Shown here in pieces: positions 1 to 10,377 of a DNA stretch of 64,000 nucleotides. This stretch comes from Primula veris. Taxonomy: Eukaryota > Streptophyta > Magnoliopsida > Ericales > Primulaceae. Both the position numbers and the translations under genes were made by a program. The notes under the pieces are model-generated. The model saw nothing but the letters and a program-made list of their open reading frames with translations. It had not been told where the DNA came from and ran no database searches. The stretch's first letter is position 1. Every line of letters starts with the position of its first letter. Location: contig OY821743.1 in assembly GCA_963682055.1 (NCBI GenBank), forward strand, positions 17,705,566-17,769,565, in the 5' to 3' direction.

Positions 1-10
1 GTAATTTACA

Positions 11-234
11 CTACAAACCGTATATTACTTTTACGGTTTGTAGTTTATTTTTTTTTTACGTTATTAACGGTGATTCCGTGTAAAAAGTACATTCGTAAAA
101 CGTCGCTGCTCAAATCAGGGGTGCAAACCGTACATTACTTTTACGGTTTGCACATAAAACATGCAAACCGTACATTTAATGTACGGTTTGTATGAAATCT
201 GTACAAACCGTACATTAAATGTACGGTTTGTATG
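11..234. repeat. Cluster of four hairpin palindromes
   Basis: Four short palindromes lie at about 11-43, 121-153, 161-193 and 201-234. Each has arms based on CAAACCGTA and TACGGTTTG around a short AT centre. They resemble, in layout and partly in sequence (ACCGTA...TACGGT), the palindromes at 4931-5073 on the other side of the plant-mobile-domain gene. This suggests both blocks are subterminal parts of one element, but I could not define terminal inverted repeats or a target duplication. Confidence 0.75.
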
Positions 235-255
235 TATATTTCAGAATATTTAGTT

Positions 256-651
256 TTTAGGGGTTTAGGGTTTAGGGTTTAGGGTTTAGGGTTTGTAATT
301 TAGGGTTTAGGGGTTAGGGTTTGTAATTTAGGGTTTAGGGTTTAGGGTTTAGAATTTAGGGTTTAGGGTTTAGGGTTTAGGGTTTATGGTTTGTAATTGT
401 TTAGGGTTTAGGGGTTAGGGTTTGTAATTTAGGGTTTAGGGTTTAGGGTTTATGGTTTAGAATTTAGGGTTTAGGGTTTAGGGTTTAGGGTTTGTAATTT
501 AGGCTTTAGGGTTTAGGGGTTAGGGTTTGTAATTTAGGGTTTAGGGTTTAGGGTTTAGAATTTAGGGTTTAGGGTTTATGGTTTGTAATTTAGGGTTTAG
601 GGTTTAAGGGTTTAGGGTTTAGGGTTTAGGGTTTAGGGTTTAGGGTTTGTA
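256..651 (+). repeat. Degenerate interstitial telomere-like array (TTTAGGG)
   Basis: About 400 bp are made of TTTAGGG, the Arabidopsis-type plant telomere heptamer, mixed with variants such as GGGGTTAGGG, GTTTATGG and GTTTGTAATTTAGGG. The variants recur in order about every 100-105 bp (GGGGTTAGGG near 310, 411 and 516). The array is therefore a higher-order repeat that evolved as a tandem unit, not fresh telomere addition. It lies just beyond the 3' end of the plant-mobile-domain gene. Confidence 0.85.
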
Positions 652-783
652 AAAACTCAATATTGGTCCTATCAATTAAAATACAGAATATTTTTTACCT
701 TAAAACATACAAATCAAACATACGAATCAAATTAAACTTACGAAATTATAACGTACAAATCAAACATAGAAATCAAATTAAAC

Positions 784-3241
784 CTACGAATTTATTACAA
801 CCCTAACTAAGAATAAAACTGACAAATCAAACATAGAAATCAAATACAAAAACAGTGCATTTATTTTTTTTCTGTAACGACTAAATGTTTTAAAGTTGGA
901 CATAGGGAGCATCTTTCCCGCCGATGTTAATCTATCGGATGACGGCTCAGCAGACTCTTCGATTTCGTTTAGCTCCGTACGCCGTCTTTGTCGCTGCTGC
1001 GATTCTGGATGCGGCGCACGCTCGTGGGATGTAACTGTCAACCCTCGACTCCAACTGTCGGTTGACTGATGACTAGGATGATGCTCGTACGACCCAAATG
1101 ATTGTCTATGATGATCGAACGGGACATCATCCTGAACGTAGCCCGACCCAGCAAAAGAAGCACGACGACCATGACCGCTTGAACTCGGACCCGGACCCTG
1201 ATCTGTAGTCGGAGGTCGACCTCCACTGGTTCTTCTACCGCCGCTACTAGATTCGCCTTCCCCTCTGCCTCTTTCGTCGGGACGCCGACAACTTGCCGAC
1301 CTAGTGTAATTTCTTGGGTCGTAACGTAGGTCGTCATCACCATCGTCGTCGTCGTCGTCGTCATCGTCATCCTCCCCATCCGACTGTTCATCAGCTGACC
1401 CGTACGGATTCAATCCCATTTCAGCGAAGTCCTTTCGTAGTAAGTCCACTTCCGTTTTCAATTTATGCTTTTTGAACGATTTGAAATTTCGGCGCAATAC
1501 CGCTTTCTGAAAAAAAAACCAATCAAAAACGATTTTATAAGTATTGAAATATACAAACAGAAAAATAACAACCAAATATTAATTTACTTTAATTAGTTGT
1601 TACCATTTTACTGAACAACCCTGTATGCTCCCGGAAACCGTGCGGTGGCGGGGCAAGTTCAGGTGGGTTTATGAAGATGCGGGTCCGCTCTCTATACCAT
1701 TTCATGTAATCCGGTGACGTCCCCGTGCCATATTCGCCGTTAATAAGACGGGTGTGGCGGTCATTCCACACGGCTATAAATTCTCCGGTTAGTAAAGGCC
1801 AGTCGTGTTTTTGCGCAATCCCATATCTTCTATCCTTGCCGTGACCACGTCTGGGTTTCCAAATATATGTAGGGACCCGCTGCACAAAACCGAACTGTCT
1901 CATGAACCTGTCCGCGGGGTGGTACTCAATCTTCTCATTACAAATGAGAGGCACAGAACAATGCCACATATAACGACCCCGCGTGCAGTATTCCGGATAC
2001 TGATTGAGATCCCCGTAAGGTTGCCACACTATCTGTTATCAGCAAAAGTAGAATATAAAAACAATTGTTTAAAAATACTAGTAATAAATTGTGCGAACAT
2101 AAGACCAATGCAAACATATACAACATATAATACGTAAGTTACATATAATACGAAAGTTAAAATTTACCTGTTCAGGCGACATATTGTCAAACTGGTCACG
2201 TATGTGGACCACATTATGTCCGTAGACATATGGCGTAACGTTAGTTTGCCTCCACATCTTCCATCTGTAATATACAAACAAAAACCGATAAACAATAAAT
2301 ATCACCGGCAGCTAAGTAAATGATAGATGACACAATAATATAAAAAAGCAAATCCAATTCAAAAACTAAATAAATATCATACCTGTAACCGAGGGGGAAC
2401 CTAGGCAAGCCCTCCGGTGGCTCGACATCTTCCGGCAGCTCTTCACACGGTCTAACCGGCAGTAGTCTAGTAATCGCCCACATATCCAGAAACATCACCG
2501 CCCCGCTTACTCCGGTTGTCTTACAACGTACCACCCTGCATAGATTAGCCTCTAACCAGGCCAGAAGAACTGATCCCCAACTATACTCAGCACATGTGTC
2601 AAAATCCTCCAGAAATGGCAGAGGCCAGAGTGGAATCTGATCACTGCTCTTATCCGAAAACACATGTGCAGCCAGTAATAATAGCATGGCAGCCCTAGAC
2701 TGATATAGTAAACGCTCCTCACTAGAGTTGGGGGTAATTCACCGAAGGTCTGTAACATCCAATCAAGTCTAACTGTCAGACAGTTTTGATCGACTTGATT
2801 GTCAGCCGGCCTAACACCCAACAAACTCTCCATCATAGCCAACCTGCTCGCCTTCGTGTCATTCCGCTCCGACCGGGTCACAGCAAGACCATCCACCCTC
2901 AGACCAAGCATAATCTCTACATCCTGTAAAGATATCCCCAACTCTCCCCCGACAAAATGGAACGTGTGCGACTCATCACGCCACCTATCAACTAAGGCTG
3001 TAAGCAACCCTCGGTCTACGGTATAATTACCTATACTGTAGATACCGAAAAAACCAGCCCTAATGATATTCTGAACTACCCTTTCAGGCGTCGGTATCTG
3101 CCAACTATAATTATAAACCCTAATCTTATTGGCATCTCCTCTACCCGCTTCTCTGCCAGCATCCCAAGTCTGATTAGAAATGTGACCGGTCTGTCGTAAA
3201 ATACCCAACCTCCCTTTAATATGTGGACCTGGGTCTGCCAT
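784..3241 (-). pseudogene. Plant mobile domain (MAIN-like / PP7-long-form-like) gene, apparently frameshifted
   Basis: The protein looks like the plant mobile domain (PMD) family, known from MAIN/MAIL proteins, so-called phosphatase 7 long-form homologues and transposon-borne copies. Proposed coding exons on the minus strand are 3241-2383, 2264-2168, 2032-1604 and 1506-784. Splice sites are canonical: CAG/GTATG at 2383, TTACAG at 2265, CAG/GTAAAT at 2168, AACAG at 2033, ATG/GTAACA at 1604 and TTTCAG at 1507. Family-like motifs include GELGISLQDVEIMLGL and RYSWGS-type core text (here EYSWGSVLLAWLEANLCR). The C-terminus has an Asp run followed by Arg/Ser/Gly-rich text. The reading frame breaks at a run of five G (2730-2734). 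One extra base there would make exon 1 end in the phase that exon 2 requires, so a single-base deletion or an assembly error is the simplest reading. An upstream ATG at 3259 is also in frame. Full length would be about 700 residues. The palindromes and satellite around it suggest that it belongs to a mobile element. Confidence 0.75.
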
Positions 3242-3249
3242 CCTAACTA

Positions 3250-4440
3250 TGATAACCAAATATAACTCAATTAATGATAACCAAAAAATGATAACATAAC
3301 CAATTAATGATAACCAAACAATGATAACTCAATGATAACCAATTAATGATAACCAAACAATGATAACTCAATTATAACCAATTAATGATAACAAAACAAT
3401 GATAACCAAACACAAATTTTTTCATAAACCAAACAATAATAATTCAATTTTTTAATCATAACCAAACACACATTTTTTCATAAACCAAGCAATAATAATT
3501 CAATTTTTTAATCATAACCAAACACACATTTTTTCATAAACCAAACAATAATAATTCAATTTTTTAATCATAACCAAACACACATTTTTTCATAAACCAA
3601 ACAATAATAATTCAATTTTTTAATCATAACCAAACACACATTTTTTCATAAACCAAACAATAATAATTCAATTTGTTAATCATAACCAAACACACATTTT
3701 TTCATAAACCAAACAATAATAATTCAATTTTTTAATCATAACCAAACACACATTTTTTCATAAACCAAACAATAATAATTCAATTTGTTAATCATAACCA
3801 AACACACATTTTTTCATAAACCAAACAATAATAATTCAATTTTTTAATCATAACCAAACACACATTTTTTCATAAACCAAACAATAATAATTCAATTTGT
3901 TAATCATAACCAAACACACATTTTTTCATAAACCAAACAATAATAATTCAATTTGTTAATCATAACCAAACACACATTTTTTCATAAACCAAACAATAAT
4001 AATTCAATTTTTTAATCATAACCAAACACACATTTTTTCATAAACCAAACAATAATAATTCAATTTTTTAATCATAACCAAACACACATTTTTTCATAAA
4101 CCAAACAATAATAATTCAATTTGTTAATCATAACCAAACACACATTTTTTCATAAACCAAACAATAATAATTCAATTTGTTAATCATAACCAAACACACA
4201 TTTTTTCATAAACCAAACAATAATAATTCAATTTTTTAATCATAACCAAACACACATTTTTTCATAAACCAAACAATAATAATTCAATTTTTTAATCATA
4301 ACCAAACACACATTTAATCATAAACCAAACAATAATAATTCAATTTTTTAATCATAACCAAACACATTTAATCATAACCAAACACATTTAATCATAAACC
4401 AAACAATAATAACTCAATTTTTTAATCATAACCAAACACA
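3250..4440. repeat. 56-bp tandem satellite with degenerate leader
   Basis: From about 3400 to 4330 a unit of 56 bp repeats about 17 times nearly without change. It includes ACACATTTTTTCATAAACC and AATAATAATTCAATTT. The main variation is TTTTTTAATC versus TTTGTTAATC. The flank nearer the gene (3250-3400) is a shorter degenerate repeat built on AATGATAACCAA, and the far end (4310-4440) decays into shortened units. It lies directly upstream of the plant-mobile-domain start codon. Spacing of successive copies was measured as 56 bp at 3473 and 3529. Confidence 0.9.
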
Positions 4441-4930
4441 TTATCAACAATTCAAATTAACCAAACAAAATAAAAAACACATGCAAAAATGGGACAAATA
4501 TCAACAATTATTAAAATTTCTATAATTAATATAAACAAACAACAAACAATTATATATAACTAAGTGTATTATGGATTTGCATATTTTATATATTTTTTCC
4601 TATTTTACAAATTTAAATTACACAAAATACATAATAAATTAGAGAATAAAAGATATACCTTCAATTATGGATAAGTTTGATTGATGATTTGGGGTTTTTT
4701 GTTAATAAATTTGATAGTTAATGTGGTTGATTGATTTGGGTGATTTTTTGGGTTGAAAATTGGGGGTTTTTGAGAGAAAGAGAGAGAATGTAGTATAAAA
4801 AATGTTTTTTTTTAAAAAAAACGTAAGTTTCTGTTTTTCAGGGACCTGCTGTGTAATTTTGGCGCAGGGACTGACTGTGTAATTTTGAAAAGCAGGGACT
4901 GACTGTGTAATTTCTGCATAATTCAATCCA
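4441..4930. other. AT-rich stretch, no gene seen
   Basis: AT-rich sequence between the satellite and the palindrome block. It contains a short run of three similar pieces (GGGACTGACTGTGTAATTTT and relatives) at about 4850-4915. Open frames here are short and resemble nothing I know. Confidence 0.6.
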
Positions 4931-5073
4931 GACCGTAGATTAAATCTACGGTCTACAGTCATTGACTGTAAACCGTAGATTTAATCTACGGATTGGATTA
5001 ATTTAATGCAAACCGTAGATTAAATCTACGGTTTACAGTCAATGACTGTAGACCGTAGATTTAATCTACGGTC
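4931..5073. repeat. 143-bp near-perfect inverted repeat of nested palindromes
   Basis: The arms 4931-4991 and 5013-5073 are reverse complements of each other over about 60 bp, around a loop of about 21 bp. Inside each arm are smaller palindromes: an ACCGTAGATT/AATCTACGGT unit (four in all) and TACAGTCATTGACTGTA (4954-4970) with its complement at 5034-5050. The DNA could form a cruciform or bind a dimeric protein several times. It mirrors the palindromes at 11-234. Confidence 0.9.
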
Positions 5074-5080
5074 TGAGAGT

Positions 5081-6456
5081 GAATGCAGAAATATTGTAGT
5101 ACAATGAGTGCACCTCTATATTTTTTAAAGATTAAATGTACCAATCATATAAATTCATATTAATATGGGGTGAAGACCCGTCCTAAAGGAAATGCATGCT
5201 ACAAGAGCATAATATAGAAAGTCGGAGAAGGCTAGCTGTCAACAAGTTTGGGACTGATCTCCACACATCAATTAAAAACCTATCTCGATGATAATTACGA
5301 AATTTTCCATATTTATTCATACACTTAACCTCAAAAAACACAACTAATTAACTTAAAAGTTTTGCTTTGGAGTGGACTTTTTATTCTTGTACAACCGATT
5401 GTTCCTAATTTCTTTCCATATCTATTACACGGTACAAGCAAATATCACTTTACCAAGCCTAGAAGATGTGATTCCTCACAAAACATTTCGGTAGTCCATT
5501 CTAACTATTGCGACTGCAAATGACTTGACCCAATGAAAGGCAAGCTTGGCTCTTTCTATTCCCCACTCTCTCTTTGAAAGAATCAAATTTTCGGTTATAT
5601 TTTTTTAAAAGGTAAATTTATAGAGTATAACGCTCTAAGTTTATAAGCAATCTAGATAACAAAAAAAAAACTAGATTTATCCAATTTATTTGCTTATAAG
5701 CTGCAGCAGCTAGCCAACAAAAACCTTCCCAAATACTAGTATGTACTAACATATTCATTTATATTATACATCCCCTCTCCCTCCACTCTCTATAATATCA
5801 ACAATGACGACTGTTGTTTTCAAACTATCATAGATTGTATTTAGAATGACCATAGACTGTTTCCTTTCATTCATTATCTAGTGATTTTATCGTTTAGCCT
5901 ATTTTAAAAACAATCTAAATAAATCATACGTAGAGCATTTAGAGCATCCGTATCTGGTTCTATAAAACATAATTTTACGTAAAATTTGATGATTATTGTA
6001 TAAAAAGTGACATGTATCATGAACCATATAAATTTACCAAATGTTAAGGAACACAAAATTCATATATATACGAGTAATGTATATGATTCTCTAGATAAAT
6101 ATAATAATAATAAATTATCATGAGTCCACATTTTTGTGGTTAGAATATTATTATAATTATTAAATTATAATAAACAAATAAAAAGAAATAATGTAGAGTT
6201 ATTATAAGTAAATTAATAATTAAGCTGAAATTTTGTGTAAATATAAACGGTTACTTACAAAATATAAAATGTGTTAGTTTTAAGCAAATGGTTAATATTG
6301 TTGATGCGGTTGCTGTTATACTGGGGGGTCATTGCCTAGTATTTGTTATTATTATTAAATTCACTATAAAAAGAGGCGATAGAGATATTCTAAGCATAAA
6401 TAAATAAATAAATAGATAAATAAAGATCAAGTTATTTGCTTAAAAGCTAAGCTGCA
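5081..6456. other. Intergenic AT-rich spacer
   Basis: No reading frame or RNA gene that I can support. The sequence is AT-rich with short A/T runs. It ends at the TTA target site of the Harbinger element. Confidence 0.6.
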
Positions 6457-6459
6457 TTA

Positions 6460-8688
6460 GAACATGTTTAACGGTGCGTTGGTTCATGGTGTTGGTTTTA
6501 CTTAAATTTTGGGTGTTGGTTTGTGTGGAGCGACGGGGTCAAGTTTATTTGTGTGTTATTTAAGGTGTTGGTTTAACTTTTGGATGTTATTGAAATTACT
6601 AAAGAGGTCCTAACAGTTTTGAATGTAATTGTAAATAGGTCTTAACAGTTATAATTGTAATCAAAACTAAATAATTGACAACTAAAAATTATAAATTTAA
6701 ATAAATAAAGTTAAATATTCATTTCGTTAAAATTACATCAAATAAAAAATAAAAATTACATCAAATAAAAAATAAAAATTACATCAATGTTGCATGTTAA
6801 AAAACATGACTTTGAACATCGTCAGACTCAAACTCTCGAACCATGGAATTGCCAAATGTGCTCGATTAGATCCTTTTGAAGGTTTTCGTGTGTTTTTTTT
6901 TGTTATTAAGAGATACACGTCTTTTTCTAAATGTTGTTGGAAAAGAATTTTCAATGACCGGAATAGGCGGATGAGGATCGTCAGAACATGCCATTGGAAA
7001 ATCTCTTGACTCTAATTGTTCTGGAGGCTTGCATTCAACAATCATATTATGCAATATTATGCACACTAACATGATATACTTTAAATCTTCTTGATCCCAC
7101 AAGCGTGTCGAACCTCTTAAAATGTGCCAACGAGATTGCAAAACACCAAATGCACGCTCGACGTCCTTTCGAACCCCTCCTTGTTATTGAGAAAAAGTAT
7201 AATCTTTTTTATGACAAAGGAAACGGAACGCTTTTCACGAAAGAAACCCATAGAGGATAAATGACATCAGCAAGTTAGTACCACATATTGTATTGGGTTC
7301 CATTTATTTTATAACTACAAGGTGGGGCATCGCCTTTCATAAATCTATCAAATAAATTAGACTTCTTCAATACATTAATGTAATTATTACAACCGAATGC
7401 TCCGAAATAAGCATGTCATATCCATACATCTTTAGAAGCAACCGCTTGAAGGACTATGTATGACTCTTTTTTGTGACCACTTTGATATTGACCAGCCCAA
7501 ACGGTGGGATAATTTTTCCATCTCCAATACATCTAGTCAATGCTTCCGAGCATGCCGGGAAAACCCATACGAGTGTTGATAATGTTCAATCGACGAATAT
7601 CGTTCTCATTTGTCTCTCTAAAATAATGCTCGTCAAATGTTCTCATAATAGCACGAGAAAACTCTTTCATACAATTAAGGATAGAATTTGCGGATATACG
7701 AAAATTCTCATTGACTAAGTCTGCAGAGAGATCATAGGCTAACATACATAGAGCAACAGTGATTTTTTGATAAGGGGTGGCACCCATACGGCCCACAATA
7801 TCATATTTTTGTTAGAAATAATGAATTTTCTCAATAACATCATCGGTCATTCTGACAAATAATTCCCTATCCATACGAAACCTCCGTCGAAATAATTCGT
7901 CCGAATACATGTGTTCTCCCAAAAAATAGTCTCTCCGTAGTTTAGCGTCCACTTCCAAAATTAATCGAGGCCTCTCAACTCGTTGTTTTCGCGGACGTTG
8001 TTGTGAAGTTCCTTCATGTTCGAAAGCAACAAGAATATGTAAAAACATAGGGTCGTCGACGAGAAAATTTTCATTCATCATTGAGAAATTTGCATCATCG
8101 GAATCGCATGAGGAATCAGATGAAGAGGAGGAGAATCGGATTGGATTCATTTGTATTTCGGATAGAAAGTGTTTGAATTATATGATATATAGAATAATAT
8201 ATTTGAGATAAAGAGAGTATTTTTGAAATGACGTGTTTTGAATAATAGTAGTGCGAGTTTATATAAGAATTAAATTGTACTATTTTGTAATTTAAAAAAT
8301 TTTAAGCAGCAAAAACTAGCCGTTATAAGGACTATTTTATAAGCTAAAAAAATTCGGGGACCAAAAAAAAAGTCAAACTAGCCGTTTCTTACCGTTATAT
8401 AGACTGTTTTGTAATTATTTCGAAACTATAACGACCGTTTTGTAATTATTAACAGTCATATTTTTTTTAATACATTTAAAACTACATGACTGGTTTGTAA
8501 ATAATACAAGGACCAGCCCTGCAATTAAACACACGGAGCCAACACCGAACATATGGAGATGCGAACTCCAAATTCAGAAGAGATTGAGAGGGGGAGACGA
8601 CATGAGATCGCTGTCAACACTCCGATAAACATGATACATGCGGATTTGCTGCTCCGTCTACCGCAACCCAGCCACGCTAGACATGCTC
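6460..8688. mobile_element. PIF/Harbinger DNA transposon with TTA target duplication
   Basis: The 2229-bp element is bounded by TTA at 6457-6459 and TTA at 8689-8691, the 3-bp duplication typical of PIF/Harbinger. The termini are imperfect inverted repeats: GAACATGTTTAACGGTGCG on the left and, on the reverse strand, GAGCATGTCTAGCG on the right. A broken DDE transposase lies inside on the minus strand. The divergent termini and the dead transposase indicate an old, inactive copy. Confidence 0.8.
6866..8150 (-). pseudogene. HARBI1-like transposase pseudogene (DDE_4 nuclease)
   Basis: From ATG at 8150 the minus strand reads like plant Harbinger transposases. An acidic Ser/Asp-rich N-terminus is followed by RRDYFLGEHMYSDELFRRRF, then VALCMLAYDLSAD, NSILNCMKEFSRAI and GFPGMLGSID before the DDE core. 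The C-terminal part (RWHILRGSTRLWDQEDL, LVCIILHNMIVE) is also typical. The frame is interrupted by stops near 7813 (TAA) and 7531 (TAG, directly after the GSID catalytic motif) and by further stops in the WI-HAYFG and NMWY-LADVIYP regions. A frameshift follows before 7141. No functional enzyme can be made. Only the nuclease ORF is seen; the second, MYB-like protein usually encoded by such elements is absent. Confidence 0.85.
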
Positions 8689-8691
8689 TTA

Positions 8692-9430
8692 GAGCAACCA
8701 TATCCGTTCTTTTATATCATCAATTTACCTTAAATATGATGAGATTGTTCTAAAATTGTACACGCATCAGTTTCTTTATCCATTATATTACATATGCATG
8801 AACTCAAATATATCTCAAATATAAGAGATAAAGATATTCACTTATAATTAAAATAATAATTTATCTCTCTTACTTTTCTCTTATTCTCTCATATTTATTT
8901 GTAATTTTCATATATAAATTAATAAAATAACAAAAAGGTTAAGTTGTATAGTTGTGATAGAGAAATTGATTAAAAAAAAAACTGAAAATTTGTATAAACC
9001 AAAACGTTTTATTATAAGTTGTAAAAGTGTGTTTTTTTACTTTAAATATGATGAAACATTTAACTTATTTAATCTGGTTGCTCTAGTAAATTAATTTGGG
9101 TTGAAAAAAATTGATAGAAGTATATTAAAATATAGTAATATTTAGTTACGGTAAAAAATTTGATAGAAAAACTGAAAAATGTATACAGTTAAACTGTTAC
9201 GCTAAAAATATAAAAGTGATGGTAGGAATAATGTAAATAAATACAGCCAACTAAACCCAGACACTCCGAATAAATTGTTGGTACTCATGTGCTTGTTATG
9301 TTATCCGACTATAGCATGTTAAATATCGGTTTCGAATTCTCTCGCCCTACGTTTGGCAGGTTCTCCGACCAAAGAGGGTTAAAAACAAAAAGAAAAAAGA
9401 AAAAATCCCCTCAACATAATACACTACTCC
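8692..9430. other. Intergenic spacer upstream of rps9
   Basis: AT-rich sequence with no supported gene. An open frame runs into rps9 from 9289, but the homologous protein starts at 9508. Confidence 0.55.
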
Positions 9431-9507
9431 TATTATATACATTATCCATCTCCCCCCTCACACACACACACACTCTCTCTCTCTCTCTCTCTCTCCACAA
9501 CCCAACA
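9430..9507 (+). promoter_or_regulatory. rps9 core promoter and pyrimidine-rich leader
   Basis: A TATA-like ATTATATACATT lies at about 9434. It is followed by a pyrimidine-rich leader with (CA)n and then a (CT)n run ending just before the ATG at 9508. Pyrimidine-rich initiator/leader tracts are common in plant nuclear genes for plastid ribosomal proteins. The TATA assignment is by eye. Confidence 0.5.
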
Positions 9508-10343
9508 ATGGCGACAGCTTCTCTCTCTACACTCACAACATCCCTCTCATCCCTCTCCTTCTCCTCCCAAATCTCTCCTACCAAACCCCACCATCTCTCT
9601 CTCCCTCTCCTCCGCCCTAACCCCTCCCTCCGCCTCTCCGTCTCTGCCGTCGTCGCTACGGAGGAAAACCTCGAGACAACGAACCTGACGAAGTACGTGA
9701 AGTCGAGGCTTCCAGGTGGATTCGCCGCTCAGTCTCTCATCGGGACAGGGAGAAGAAAGTCTGCGATTGCGAGGGTTGTTATTCAGGAAGGGACTGGCAA
9801 AGTCATTATTAATTATCGCGACGCCAATGTATCTCTCTCTCTCTCTCTATGTATGTATGTATGCATATCTGTGTAATGTATATATGTGTGTTTCTGTTTG
9901 ATTGTATGTATTGTTTTAACTGTGGTATGTTAGCAGGAGAATGACTAGGGCATTTACAAAAAATCTCCTTGCTATGTTCTTTTTTTTTTTTTAAATGTCC
10001 TTGCTGTGTGTTTTAAGAATATAACTGAAAACTGTAGAAAATTAGCCTTCACAAATTATAGTTAATGAACTTAATTTGTTGGGGTTTATACAGTTTAATA
10101 CCCTATACAAAACTATTTTTGTAATTCAGTACCTTTTACTACGAAAAATCCAATTTAATACATTTTCTAATACATTTAAACCTGACGAAGTACGTGAAGT
10201 CGAGGCTGCCTGGTTGCTTCGCCGCCCAGTCTCTCATCATGACAGGGAGGAGGAAGTCTGCTATCGTGAGGGTTGTTATTCAGAAAGTCATTATTAATTA
10301 TCGTGACGCTAAGGTATTATATATATATATATATATATGTATG

Positions 10344-10377
<34 letters not shown>

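Noticed and set aside
3400..4330. Regular 56-bp repeats that could suggest a CRISPR-like array
   Set aside because: The whole unit repeats with no variable spacers, and this is a plant nuclear region. It is a satellite.
4702..4962. 86-codon minus-strand ORF ending in the palindrome block
   Set aside because: It runs from the palindrome into T-rich sequence, with repeated short phrases due to a local DNA repeat and no protein similarity.
9289..9507. In-frame upstream extension of rps9 from 9289
   Set aside because: The extension runs through the TATA-like box and the (CT)n leader and has no homology. The transit peptide starts naturally at the ATG at 9508.
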